Of a stretch of 64,000 nucleotides of DNA, positions 1 through 8,177 are shown piece after piece; the stretch's first letter is position 1, and each line of letters starts with the position of its first letter. The DNA is from JACKNG01 sp050184115 (lineage in GTDB: Bacteria; Pseudomonadota; Gammaproteobacteria; Ga0077536): assembly GCA_050184115.1 (NCBI GenBank), contig JBFXAQ010000003.1, forward strand, positions 372,001 through 436,000. Direction: 5' to 3'. A model generated the notes under the pieces. That model was given only the letters and a program-made list of their open reading frames with translations, was not told the DNA's origin and did not search any database. Position numbers and translations under genes: made by a program.

Positions 1-391
1 GCCGCGCCAGCGTGGTGGCGGTCGACAGCAGCAGGTTGCCGCCGAGGCTGCGCGCAATGTCGACCATGCGCGCGAGACCCTGCGCCTGGCGCGGGATCGG
101 CAAGGGCACGGCGATGACGCCGGCGTAGAGGCAGCCGAAGAACGCGGCCAGGAATTCGAGCCCCGGCGGGTGCACGACCAGCGCGCAGTCGCCGGCCGCG
201 GCAAAGCCCTGTACCCGTGCCGCCACGGCCCGGGCGCGCCGATCGAGTTCGGCGTAGGTCAGGGTCTCGCGCTCGGCCTCGCCGTCGGCCAGCCACACGC
301 AGGCCCGCGCCGTGGCCGCGCGCTCGGCGTGACCGCGCAGCATGGCGACGAGATCGGTCGGGGCGGTGGCAGGGACGGCGGGGTCGTGCAT
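1..391 (-). CDS. Fatty acyl-AMP ligase-like adenylating enzyme, N-terminal part (cut by window edge)
   Basis: Only the first 130 residues are present; the gene continues beyond base 1. The N-terminus has the start of the ANL adenylation fold: LTYAELDRRARAVAARV near residue 43, then a segment ending FFGCLYAGVIAVPLP around residues 85-97, a pattern typical of fatty acyl-AMP ligases (FAAL) rather than ordinary acyl-CoA ligases. FAALs activate fatty acids as acyl-adenylates and normally hand them to a carrier protein. The start ATG at 391 follows the stop of the AAC(3)-like gene by 50 bases on the same strand, so it is probably the fourth gene of that operon. The P-loop and C-terminal domain lie outside the window, so FAAL versus acyl-CoA ligase is not settled. 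Confidence 0.75.
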   Translation of the reverse strand, partial: MHDPAVPATAPTDLVAMLRGHAERAATARACVWLADGEAERETLTYAELDRRARAVAARVQGFAAAGDCALVVHPPGLEFLAAFFGCLYAGVIAVPLPIPRQAQGLARMVDIARSLGGNLLLSTATTLAR

Positions 392-441
392 GGCTCAATC
401 CGTGTTCGACGTGGCGACGGGTGACGGCCGGACGCACCGAC

Positions 442-1293
442 TCACCGGTAGAACCCCCGGCCTTCGGCCAGCAGGTTCGTCGCGGCAGCGAGGACGTCGC
501 CGGCATCTACGCACAGCAGGTGCGAGTTGCCGACCCGGGCGCGCCGCAACTGGCCGCGCGTCTCCAGCAACGCCTCGATCGGCGCGAAGTGACGCCGCTC
601 GCGCGCCGCGGCCGAAAAATAGTACTGGCTCACGCCGCGTTCGCGGCCGGCGGCGTCGCGCACGCGTACCAGCGCCGGCTCCTCGCCGTAGAGCGCGACC
701 GGCAAGGCGTCGCGACAACGGTCCTCGACGTAGTGCATGAAGGTCATCGCGCTGTACGGCGCGTCGTAGAAGAGCAACCTGCCATCCAGCTTGAGCAGGC
801 GTTCGAAGGGCGAGCCGCGGCCACAGGTGTAGGGCGTGCGCTCGTGGTCGGCGGTCAGCCACGCCGCCAGCGGCCCGGCCGCCAGCACCGGGTGGAACGG
901 GCTCAGGCTGCGCTGCACGTCGGCGCGGCGGCGGAAGGTTTCGGCAATGATGCCGGTCGCCGCCGGTGAGCGCCGCACGTCGAACAGGGGGTCACGGGCG
1001 GCATAGGCCTCGGTCGCGCCGCGGTAGGGCATCGCCATCATGAGCAGGTTGCCGTCGGGCGCGATGGCGCGCTCGAGGCAGGCGATGACGTCGCTGGGCG
1101 TGCCGGCGAAGCCGCTGGTGGCACGGAAGCCGCTGTGCACCATCACGGTGTCGCCCGCCGCCAGGCCGACCGCCGCCAGCGCGCGGTCGAGTTCCGCACT
1201 GCCGTGACCGTGGAAGGTGCGTGCCGCGGCACGGCGCACCGCGCGTACGAGTGGCTTCGCGCGCCGCCGCAGGCTGTCACGCCAGGCGCTCAT
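442..1293 (-). CDS. AAC(3)-family N-acetyltransferase-like protein
   Basis: 283 residues of the Antibiotic_NAT (AAC(3)) fold, which transfers an acetyl or acyl group from acyl-CoA to an amine. Visible signatures are VMVHSGFRATSGF near residue 60, the FHPVLAAGPLAAWLTADH segment, the GRGSPFERLL stretch and MTFMHYVE, which keeps the His and Glu of the active region. I chose ATG 1293; an upstream GTG-type extension to 1371 would add 26 unlikely residues and overlap the preceding gene. It lies 31 bases after the DUF2231 gene and 50 before the FAAL-like gene. Many family members sit in glycan or natural-product clusters and have nothing to do with antibiotics; the neighbours favour that reading here. 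Confidence 0.8.
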   Translation of the reverse strand: MSAWRDSLRRRAKPLVRAVRRAAARTFHGHGSAELDRALAAVGLAAGDTVMVHSGFRATSGFAGTPSDVIACLERAIAPDGNLLMMAMPYRGATEAYAARDPLFDVRRSPAATGIIAETFRRRADVQRSLSPFHPVLAAGPLAAWLTADHERTPYTCGRGSPFERLLKLDGRLLFYDAPYSAMTFMHYVEDRCRDALPVALYGEEPALVRVRDAAGRERGVSQYYFSAAARERRHFAPIEALLETRGQLRRARVGNSHLLCVDAGDVLAAATNLLAEGRGFYR

Positions 1294-1324
1294 GCCTTGC
1301 ACCGCGCCGCCGTACGCTCGCCCG

Positions 1325-2698
1325 TCAATCGAGGTTCTTCGCTTCGAACAGGCCGTCGGCGGGTTGGGCATAGATCTCGCGCACCTGCCGCCAGTACTGC
1401 TCGCGCAGGAAGCGATCGGTCAGGCCGACCGCCGTGCCGTGTTCGTAGACCATCTGCCCGCCGAAGTAACCGGCCCCGGAAATGCTCGCCACGCCGACCA
1501 GGCCGACGACCAGGTAGAGCAGCGCGCCCTTGCGCGGGAACGCGCCCCGCAGCAGGTAGCGCCAGGCGAACAGGATCCCGATCACGGCCAGGCTGCTGAA
1601 GGCGAGCAGCTTGTGGTAGTCCAGCGTCTGGTGACCGAGCGGTGTGGGCTTGACCAGCACCTCGGCGGTCATACCGAGCGCAACGCTCGCGATCCCGGCG
1701 ATCGTGGCGAGCACGAGGTTGAGCCAGGCCGCGTGGTGCCAGCCGGTGCGCCCGCTGATCGACCCGGCGAGGTCGAGCAGCACCGAGACAATGAACAGCG
1801 CGATGACGAAATGGACGGCAATGGGGTGCCACAGGCGGATGTCGTAGTCGTGGTCCTGGAAGTACTCGGAGACGATCTTCATCTCCGTGTAGCGGCCGAG
1901 CGGATGATCGATGAACCAGACGTGGAACATCTCCGGCGTGCGCGTGACCGGGATGCCTTCAGCGCAGTTGCCCTTGTCGTCGGCGTCGCCGACCGTCCAC
2001 AGTCCCTTGATGGCGCAGCGTGTCTTGTTGTACGGGTGGTAGTGCCACTGCGCGATGGGCCCGGCCGGGGTCGGGCCGACCTCCTCGAGCGAATTGGTGA
2101 AGAACATCATCGCCATCAGCACCGGCGGGCCGTCCGGCGTCTTGTGATAGATGAGCCACTCCGGTCGTTCGGGATCGAGCATCACGCCGTCGAACATGTA
2201 CTCGAGATTGGGGTAGTGATCGCCGTTGATGCGGTCCGGCTGGAAACCCTGTTCCATCGCCTTGTCGTAATCGAACCAGCCGTGCTCGAGCGCCGCCACC
2301 AGCGAGCGCCGATAGAAGTCGTCGGCCCAGGCGCGCTGCTCGGGCGTCGCGCTCTCGAGCTCGGCCGGGATGATCACCGTGTGGCTGTGGCCACGGTTGA
2401 AGGTCGCGATACCCCAGTACACCCCGGCCACGACGGCGGCGAAGAAGCCGACGAACAGGGCGCCGCGCATCAGCCCGACCGGTCGTCCCCAGGCCAGGGG
2501 TTCGACCCAGCGCACGAGGAGCTGCAGTCCACCGAGCAGGCAGGCGGTGGCGAACAGCACGACCACGGCGAAGGCGTCGACGCTGCCGATGGTGCCGTCA
2601 CTGGTCGCGACGCGACCGACCAGCCACGGGTTGACGAGCAGGCCCGCGACGACGAGGACGAGGCCGGCCTGCCGGCGCCGGGTCGGTTCGATGCTCAT
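1325..2698 (-). CDS. Membrane protein with central soluble domain and C-terminal DUF2231 domain
   Basis: 457 residues. The N-terminus has about three transmembrane helices (GLVLVVAGLLVNPWLVG, AFAVVVLFATACLLGG, MRGALFVGFFAAVVAGVYWG). Next comes a soluble region of roughly residues 95-290, rich in His, Tyr and Trp (for example WHYHPYNKTRC, MFHVWFIDHPLGRY). The C-terminal four-helix part opens with WHPIAVHFVIALFIVSVLLD and ends with the GGQMVYEHG motif; both are typical of DUF2231, whose conserved His residues suggest heme or metal binding, though the function is unknown. The start codon overlaps the stop of the upstream gene (ATGA, 2695-2698), so the two are translationally coupled. I do not recognise the central domain. 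Confidence 0.8.
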   Translation of the reverse strand: MSIEPTRRRQAGLVLVVAGLLVNPWLVGRVATSDGTIGSVDAFAVVVLFATACLLGGLQLLVRWVEPLAWGRPVGLMRGALFVGFFAAVVAGVYWGIATFNRGHSHTVIIPAELESATPEQRAWADDFYRRSLVAALEHGWFDYDKAMEQGFQPDRINGDHYPNLEYMFDGVMLDPERPEWLIYHKTPDGPPVLMAMMFFTNSLEEVGPTPAGPIAQWHYHPYNKTRCAIKGLWTVGDADDKGNCAEGIPVTRTPEMFHVWFIDHPLGRYTEMKIVSEYFQDHDYDIRLWHPIAVHFVIALFIVSVLLDLAGSISGRTGWHHAAWLNLVLATIAGIASVALGMTAEVLVKPTPLGHQTLDYHKLLAFSSLAVIGILFAWRYLLRGAFPRKGALLYLVVGLVGVASISGAGYFGGQMVYEHGTAVGLTDRFLREQYWRQVREIYAQPADGLFEAKNLD

Positions 2699-3912
2699 GG
2701 CTTGCTCCGACGCCGCGCCAGCAGCGCATCGACGAAGAACTTGGCCGACCAGCTCAACACCGCGCCATCGTTGTACCAGCCCCACATCGGCGTGCAGCCG
2801 GGAATGCCGCCACGCAGGCCGGGATTCGGCGAATCGACGAGCTGCGCGGCCTTGACCAGGTCGAGCGCCGTATCCGCCCAGCGTCGCCAGTCGGCCTCCG
2901 GCCTGAGCTCGTCCAGGCGCAGCCAGACCAGGGCCATCTGTGCGTCGCCGGTGAGGCAGGCCGAATCGGCCCGCGCCTGCCACGCGTGGTCGAGCACACC
3001 CGGCAGCCAGCCGAGGCGGTCGAGCGTCTGGCCGACAGCGCGAGCGGCCGTCGCCACCGCATCGACCACGTCCTCGCGCTCGAGCACGGCGGCGATGCCG
3101 AGCAGTCCGGCCAGGGTGTAGCCGATGGTGTGCAGGTCGGCGATGCGCAGTTCCTGCTCGGCAGCGGTGAAGCCGGTCGCCTCGAACCAGCCGTTGGCCG
3201 GCACGTGGCGCGCCATGATCCAGGCCAGGCCGCGTTCGACCGCCGCGCGCTGCGCGGCGTCGCCGGTGACGGCGGCGAGATCGGCCAGCCAGCACGCGAG
3301 GTGGGCGCTGTAGCAGGCCGGTGTGTCGTGGTAGTACCACTTGCGCCAGGCGCCGTCGGCGTCCTGCACGCCGACCAGCCAGTCGCCGGCGCGCCGCGCC
3401 GCGTCGAGCGTGGTCGCATCACCGCTCGCCGCCGACCACGCGAGCAGGCCGTTGATGATCTGGGCGGTGTTGAAGGGCGACGGGTTGACGGTATTGGCCG
3501 CGATCTCGCCGGCGGGGAACGCACCGCTGTCGAGCTGCGTGCCGAGGAGGAAGGCGATGGCGCGCTCGGCGCGCCGGCGGTAGGCGTCGTCGCCGTCCGC
3601 CGCCAGCGCGAGCAGCGTCGGCACGATGTAGCCGGTGGTCTCGGGATAGGCGCTGGTCCAGCCACCTTTCATGCGGTAGCGCCCGACGATGCCGCCTTCG
3701 GCGCTCGCATCCTGGGCGCGTTCCAGCCAGCCCACCGCCGCCGCCAGGTGGACCTCGTCGCCGTGCGGCGAGCCCCGGCGGGTGACGTCACGGCAATGCA
3801 CCAGGGCGCCCAGGTGGCCGGAATGCCACGGGCGATAGCGCCGCACGCGGGCGAAGTCGAGACGCGCGCGATGCCACAGGGGCGCGGCGTCGAGTGGTGC
3901 GGATGGCGCCAT
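2695..3912 (-). CDS. Alpha/alpha-toroid (squalene-cyclase/prenyltransferase-like fold) protein
   Basis: 405 residues from ATG 3912; an in-frame extension upstream is low-complexity and has no ribosome site. The sequence is a series of helical hairpins with repeated motifs such as TTGYIVPTLLALA, AGDWLVGVQDADGAWRKW, ERGLAWIMARHVPANGWFE and RGGIPGC. This is the pattern of six-hairpin or toroid proteins (terpene cyclase/prenyltransferase-like, glycan-processing enzymes). No DxDD cyclase motif or zinc-ligand set is evident, so no reaction is assigned. Its stop overlaps the DUF2231 start by four bases, and it is the first gene of the operon running toward base 1. Related proteins occur in polysaccharide clusters, which would fit the AAC(3)-like acyltransferase downstream (inference). 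Confidence 0.65.
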   Translation of the reverse strand: MAPSAPLDAAPLWHRARLDFARVRRYRPWHSGHLGALVHCRDVTRRGSPHGDEVHLAAAVGWLERAQDASAEGGIVGRYRMKGGWTSAYPETTGYIVPTLLALAADGDDAYRRRAERAIAFLLGTQLDSGAFPAGEIAANTVNPSPFNTAQIINGLLAWSAASGDATTLDAARRAGDWLVGVQDADGAWRKWYYHDTPACYSAHLACWLADLAAVTGDAAQRAAVERGLAWIMARHVPANGWFEATGFTAAEQELRIADLHTIGYTLAGLLGIAAVLEREDVVDAVATAARAVGQTLDRLGWLPGVLDHAWQARADSACLTGDAQMALVWLRLDELRPEADWRRWADTALDLVKAAQLVDSPNPGLRGGIPGCTPMWGWYNDGAVLSWSAKFFVDALLARRRSKP

Positions 3913-4217
3913 GGAGAAGATTCCTGCCCGGGATGTGATGACGTGGCACGGCTGCTCGTCGTATCGGCGACGAGCGCCTCGCGCCCCGATCCGCCCGGGT
4001 GCAGTCCGGTCGGCGCGCCATTCAACCACGACAGACGTTGCGCGATCCACGCGGACCCGTGCGCGCAACCGCGCTCGCGAACACAGCCTGCCGGCATACG
4101 AATACCGACACCGTGACGGGGATCAGTCAACGGCGCGTGTGGGCGGCGGGGCGCCGAGCACCCGGTGCTATAGTGGCCGCCAGCATCCGCCATCGTCATC
4201 GTTCGCCCGCCGTCGCC
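3913..4217. promoter_or_regulatory. Divergent intergenic region with an inverted repeat
   Basis: This 305-base gap separates two divergent transcription units and should hold promoters for both. On the minus-strand side an inverted repeat CTCGTCG (3955-3961) / CGACGAG (3968-3974) with a 6-base spacer lies 43 bases upstream of the alpha/alpha-toroid start and could be an operator. No reading frame here looks like a gene. Confidence 0.3.
4166..4174 (+). promoter_or_regulatory. Extended -10 promoter element for the cupredoxin-like operon
   Basis: TGCTATAGT reads as an extended -10 (TGN followed by TATAGT). It would start transcription near 4181, giving a leader of about 37 bases before ATG 4218. 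No good -35 is seen, as is usual for extended -10 promoters. Confidence 0.45.
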
Positions 4218-4973
4218 ATGCCTGCCACCCGTCCGCCCATGTCGCTCGTCGCATTACTGACCCTGGCCACGGCGCTCACAGCGTGCAACGCGAGCTGGGC
4301 CCACGGCGACGGCGGCCACCCCGCGTCCAGTGCGACGGCGGACGCGCAGGCCACCGTCACCCTGCCGGCCGCGAGCGCGCCGACCCTTGCCGCGACCCTG
4401 GTCAGCGATGCCAACGGCCGCCTGGTCGCGCGGCTCATGACCACGCGCTTCCAGTTCGCCGCGGACAAGACCGGCCAGGCCCACCAGGCCGGCGAAGGCC
4501 ATGCGCACCTGGTCATCGACGGCACCAAGGCCGCCACCGTGACGACGCCCGAGTACGCCCTGCCGACACTCACTGCCGGCACCCACCAGCTCGCCATCGG
4601 CCTGATGAGCAACGATCACCGCGCCTATGCCGTGGCGGGACGGCCGATCGCCGCACGTTTCGCACTCCGTGTCAGCGGCGAAGCCGGTGGCACGCGGCAG
4701 GATTTCGACATCGCGATCGCGGGGGACAAGGCGACGCCGTCCACCATCCGCGTGACCGAAGGCGACACCGTCAGCCTGCACGTTGCGGCGGACGCGCCGG
4801 CGGAACTGCATCTTCACGGCTATGACATCGAGGCCGGCGTCGCGCCCGGCGACCCGGTCACGTTGCAGTTCACTGCGGATATCGGCGGTCGCTTCCCGCT
4901 CGAACGCCACGTCGATGACGGTGGCGGCCACGGTCACGGTGCGCTGCTCTACCTCGAGGTCTACCCGGACTGA
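4218..4973 (+). CDS. Periplasmic lipoprotein with two copper/cupredoxin-like domains
   Basis: 251 residues. A signal sequence ends in a lipobox-like TALTAC around residue 29, so it is probably a lipoprotein; ATG 4239 is an alternative start that keeps the signal. The first domain (about 50-160) holds GHAHLVIDGTKAA and the LTAGTHQLAIGL/NDHRAYA pair, a metal-binding-like beta fold. The second (about 165-250) reads VTEGDTVSLHVAADAPAELH, LHGYD, GRFPLERH and ends YLEVYPD, the pattern of cupredoxin-like domains seen in EfeO and related proteins. His residues are abundant (GGGHGHG). The next gene begins two bases after this stop, so the two are one operon and probably work together at the membrane. 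Copper or iron handling is inference. Confidence 0.7.
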   Translation: MPATRPPMSLVALLTLATALTACNASWAHGDGGHPASSATADAQATVTLPAASAPTLAATLVSDANGRLVARLMTTRFQFAADKTGQAHQAGEGHAHLVIDGTKAATVTTPEYALPTLTAGTHQLAIGLMSNDHRAYAVAGRPIAARFALRVSGEAGGTRQDFDIAIAGDKATPSTIRVTEGDTVSLHVAADAPAELHLHGYDIEAGVAPGDPVTLQFTADIGGRFPLERHVDDGGGHGHGALLYLEVYPD

Positions 4974-4975
4974 CC

Positions 4976-6466
4976 ATGCGCGGTGACGCGCACGCGACCG
5001 TGGCGTCACGCGCGGGGGTGGCCATTGGGCTGGCCATGGGGCTGGCGCTGGGACTGCTCCCGGCCCTGGCCTGGGCGCATGGCTTCGGGGCGCGGTTCGA
5101 CCTGCCGATCCCGATGTGGCTGTGGCTGGCCGGGGCCGGCCTGACCCTGGTGCTGTCCTTCGCCGCGGTGATCGACTTCCTGCCGGCGGCGCTCGAGCGC
5201 ATCGACCACCCGCGTCACGACCTGCTGCGCCATGCGCCGGTTCGTCTCCTCGCCCACCCGTTCGTCGGGGGCGTCGTCCGCGTGCTGGCGGTGCTGCTCT
5301 TCCTCGCCACCATCGTCGCCGGCCTCGCCGGCAACCCCGAGCCCGACCGCAACCTCGCGCCGACCATGGTGTGGGTGGTGTTCTGGGTCGGCATGGCCTT
5401 CGCGAGCGCCTTCATCGGCGACGTGTGGCAGGCAATCAATCCACTCGGCACCCTGTTCGACTGGGCCGACGCCCTGTCGCGCGCGCTGCGCGGGCGGTCG
5501 TTGGCCGGTGGCCGGTCGTATCCCGCCGGCTTCGACATGTGGCCGGCGGTGGCCGCCATGCTCGCCTTCGGCTGGGGCGAGCACGTCTGGGGTGGCGCCG
5601 CGGTACCGTGGAACCTGGGCGTGATCCTCTGTGCCTACACGGCCCTGACGGTCGCGGGCATGCTGTGCTATGGACGCGATGACTGGCTGCAGCACGGCGA
5701 GGTGTTCACGGTGATGTTCGGATTGTTCGCGCGCTTTGCCCCGCTCGAACTGCGTCGGCGCGGGCAGGGCGCTCCGGTCCTCGCCCTGCGCCCGCCGGCG
5801 GTCGGCCTGCTCGAACCGCGCCGGGCCTCCTTCGCCATGGTCGTGTTCGTGCTGCTGACCCTCTCGCTCGTCACCTATGACGGCTTCAAGGAGACCTCGG
5901 CCTGGCAGGAGCTGGTCACGACGCTGGCCGTCGATGCGCCGGCCCTCGATGGCGCGACGCTGGGCGTGCTCGGGCTGTTCGCGTTTCCGCTGCTGTTCCT
6001 GCTCGCCTTCCTGCTGTGCTGTTGGGCGATGAGACTCGCCGCGCGCGCCGCGGTGTCCGCCGCGACGACCACCGCGGGTACGCTGGATCTCGCTGGCCGC
6101 TTCGTCTGCACGCTCGTGCCGATTGCCATCGCCTACCACGTCGCGCACTACCTGAGCCTGCTCGGCACCGCCAGCCAGTTGCTCATCCCGCTCGCCTCCG
6201 ATCCGCTCGGGCGTGGCTGGGATCTGTTCGGCACGGCCGCCTACGTCGTCGACCCCGGCCTGCTCGGCGTACGCACGGTGTGGTATCTCGTCGTCACTCT
6301 CATCGTCGTCGGCCACGTGTTCTCGGTCTACCTGTCCCACCTGGTCGCGCTGGACGTCTACGCCGAGCGTCGCGCGGCAATCTGGAGCCAGGTGCCGATG
6401 CTGGTGCTGATGGTCGCCTACACCATGACCAGCCTGTGGATACTCGCGCAACCGATCGTCGGCTGA
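4976..6466 (+). CDS. Polytopic inner-membrane protein of the family sometimes labelled fenitrothion hydrolase
   Basis: 496 residues with roughly 10-11 hydrophobic segments. The mature N-terminus reads AHGFGARFDLPIPMWLWLAG, a hallmark of a family of unknown natural function that some databases call fenitrothion hydrolase. The cleavable-looking leader (GLALGLLPALAWA) places the AHG sequence at the periplasmic side. Tightly conserved-looking loops include GNPEPDRNLAPTMVWV, GDVWQAINPLGTLFDW and the long cytoplasmic or periplasmic segment around LFARFAPLELRRRG. It starts two bases after the cupredoxin-like lipoprotein, which suggests a membrane transporter or redox protein working with that partner. 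The hydrolase name should not be taken as its role. Confidence 0.65.
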   Translation: MRGDAHATVASRAGVAIGLAMGLALGLLPALAWAHGFGARFDLPIPMWLWLAGAGLTLVLSFAAVIDFLPAALERIDHPRHDLLRHAPVRLLAHPFVGGVVRVLAVLLFLATIVAGLAGNPEPDRNLAPTMVWVVFWVGMAFASAFIGDVWQAINPLGTLFDWADALSRALRGRSLAGGRSYPAGFDMWPAVAAMLAFGWGEHVWGGAAVPWNLGVILCAYTALTVAGMLCYGRDDWLQHGEVFTVMFGLFARFAPLELRRRGQGAPVLALRPPAVGLLEPRRASFAMVVFVLLTLSLVTYDGFKETSAWQELVTTLAVDAPALDGATLGVLGLFAFPLLFLLAFLLCCWAMRLAARAAVSAATTTAGTLDLAGRFVCTLVPIAIAYHVAHYLSLLGTASQLLIPLASDPLGRGWDLFGTAAYVVDPGLLGVRTVWYLVVTLIVVGHVFSVYLSHLVALDVYAERRAAIWSQVPMLVLMVAYTMTSLWILAQPIVG

Positions 6467-6495
6467 ACCCACTCGCACGAGGCCACCTGAACGCC

Positions 6496-6822
6496 ATGCC
6501 CATCACCTTCAAGAGCAAGCACGCGCCGAACATCGTCATGCTCGAGCGGGTCGCGCTCGAACTGCTCCACCTCGCCGGCCACAGCGGCAGCGTGCCCGGT
6601 TCGTTCGCGGCCGAGGACCTGCCCGCCGCGCTGGCCCGCCTCGAGGGTGCCATCGCCGAGGCGCCGGGCCGCGCGCTCGACGCCGATCGGTCGCGCGCGG
6701 ACGATGCCGATGACGAACGCCCGCGCGAGACGCCGGTCAGCATCGCGCACCGGGCGGGCCCCCTGCTCGACCTGCTGAAGACCGCCCTCGCCGAGGGCGA
6801 CTACGTCATCTGGGATCGCTGA
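6496..6822 (+). CDS. DUF1840 family protein
   Basis: 108 residues starting MPITFKSKHAPNIVMLERVA, the characteristic opening of DUF1840, a small family of Beta- and Gammaproteobacteria with unknown function. The middle (about 50-80) is acidic and low in conservation; the C-terminus reads RAGPLLDLLKTALAEGDYVI, also typical, and ends WDR. It follows the membrane-protein gene by 29 bases and may share its transcript. It is convergent with the FHA-domain gene, whose stop is 37 bases away. Confidence 0.85.
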   Translation: MPITFKSKHAPNIVMLERVALELLHLAGHSGSVPGSFAAEDLPAALARLEGAIAEAPGRALDADRSRADDADDERPRETPVSIAHRAGPLLDLLKTALAEGDYVIWDR

Positions 6823-6859
6823 AGACCGCCCGCGCACCGGTCGCGCCGGCGCCGCGCGG

Positions 6860-7783
6860 TCAGTCGAAGTAGAACGACAGGCTGTGGCCCTCGGCATCGC
6901 TCGGCGGACGGCCGAACCACAGCGTGCCCGGCTTGCGCAGCCGCAACATGGGCGGCACTTTGAAGTGGGGCTCGCCGCGGGCGGCACAGAAGGTGCCGTT
7001 GGTACTCGAATCGAGCAGCAGGAACTCACGGTCACGGTAGACGATGCGGGCGTGTTCGACGGAGACGAAGGCGTCGTCGGTACGCAGCCGGTTGCCGCGG
7101 CCGCGGCCAATCGTCAGGGGCTTGCTGTCGGCTTCGAGCACGATCTCGGTATCCGTGCCCCAGCGCGCCACCATGCGCCGATACGGCCCCCACGGCGGGC
7201 GCGTGGCGGTGGAGCGCAGGTAATCGGAGTCCTCCGCCACCTTGAGCAGTTCGAACGGCGCCTGGTCGGGTCCGAAGGCGACGTGGTCGAGCGAGTAGAG
7301 GTTGAGCTGGTCGCTGTAAGCCAAGCGGTCGTAGACCGGGCGCGTGGCGACGATCCAGCCGGGACTGGCGAGGCGGGTGAGGTGCTCGACCAGGCCGAGC
7401 GCCTCGCCTCGGTATTCACCGTCGACGCAGTCGACGACGCCGACGTGCAAGCCGAGGCGGGCACACAGTTCATCGGGAAAGACCAGGTTCTCGACCAGCT
7501 GACGCGCCACCGGCAGGGCCGTATCAGGGCTGTCGAACACCGCCAACAGGCGGTTGTTGCGCACCCAGGCGGCCTCGGCGAGCGGTTTCGACACCGCCTC
7601 CCAGGCTTCGAGCACGACGTTCGCCGGAGTCGTGATACGCACCGGCACGCCGGGCTGCTGGCGCGGACTCAGCAGGGCGCAGAGCACGGTGCGGGCGCCG
7701 GTGTCCAGGCGCAGGTCGTCGACCTGGAATTCGTGCGTGCGGTCGTATTCGGCGTCGCGTTGGGAAGCGTCGGAAGTGCTCAT
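6860..7783 (-). CDS. Degenerate nucleotide-cyclase-like domain fused to an FHA domain
   Basis: 307 residues. Residues about 25-190 resemble a class III cyclase homology domain (LLAVFDSPDTALPVARQLVE, then LHVGVVDCVDGEYRGEALGL and a SPGWIVATRPVYDRL segment), but the metal-binding Asp pair and substrate motifs are not convincing, so catalysis is doubtful. Residues about 215-300 form a forkhead-associated domain: IGRGRGNRLRTDDAFVSVEH and LLLDSSTNGTF carry the Arg, Ser-x-x-His and Asn-Gly features that bind phosphothreonine. The protein is probably a cytoplasmic signalling adaptor. It lies 25 bases downstream of the small unknown gene on the same strand, following the DUF502 gene. Confidence 0.75.
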   Translation of the reverse strand: MSTSDASQRDAEYDRTHEFQVDDLRLDTGARTVLCALLSPRQQPGVPVRITTPANVVLEAWEAVSKPLAEAAWVRNNRLLAVFDSPDTALPVARQLVENLVFPDELCARLGLHVGVVDCVDGEYRGEALGLVEHLTRLASPGWIVATRPVYDRLAYSDQLNLYSLDHVAFGPDQAPFELLKVAEDSDYLRSTATRPPWGPYRRMVARWGTDTEIVLEADSKPLTIGRGRGNRLRTDDAFVSVEHARIVYRDREFLLLDSSTNGTFCAARGEPHFKVPPMLRLRKPGTLWFGRPPSDAEGHSLSFYFD

Positions 7784-7808
7784 CGAACCCTCTCCTCGAC
7801 GTGCGCGA

Positions 7809-8051
7809 TCATGTGCCGTTCGAACGCCGCTGGCCCATGACCCCGATCAGCTTGTCGAGCCGACCGAGCTCGGGGCCGTTCAGCGCCCGGCTGGCGAACC
7901 GGATGACGGCGGACTTGCGATATCCCTTGGCCTTGATGTCCCGCAGGATCCGCAGCGCTTCCGTGTCCTGCTGACGTTGGACGGCGGCGACCAGCATCTC
8001 GAGCAGGGTCTCCGTCCACACCGTGCGGGGAGTCGTTTTGTCGTCTTTCAC
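7809..8051 (-). CDS. Small protein of unknown function, WTxTLLEMLV family, copy 1
   Basis: 80 residues if started at GTG 8051, which is preceded by a GGAG ribosome site six bases away; a longer in-frame ATG start at 8129 lacks such a site and adds a composition unlike the rest. The core RTVWTETLLEMLV is shared almost exactly with a second small protein at 12858-13082 (about 30 % identity overall, including LRxIxxK and a central AV). It is predicted helical, basic and soluble, with a C-terminal RRSNGT tail. It sits between the DUF502 and FHA genes, all on the minus strand. I recognise no known domain. Confidence 0.65.
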   Translation of the reverse strand: MKDDKTTPRTVWTETLLEMLVAAVQRQQDTEALRILRDIKAKGYRKSAVIRFASRALNGPELGRLDKLIGVMGQRRSNGT

Positions 8052-8177
8052 GGCGGACTCCGGGCGGTATGTGCAGCGATGTCGCGGAGTCTGCGGGTGG
8101 CCGGCGGGGACCGCCAGCCGAATTGTCACAGAATGTGAAATCGGCCACGCAAGCGCCCGCGGGCCGCCGGCGGGCTC

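Noticed and set aside
442..1293. Antibiotic resistance gene
   Set aside because: The AAC(3) fold is shared by many biosynthetic acyltransferases, and the operon gives no link to drugs.
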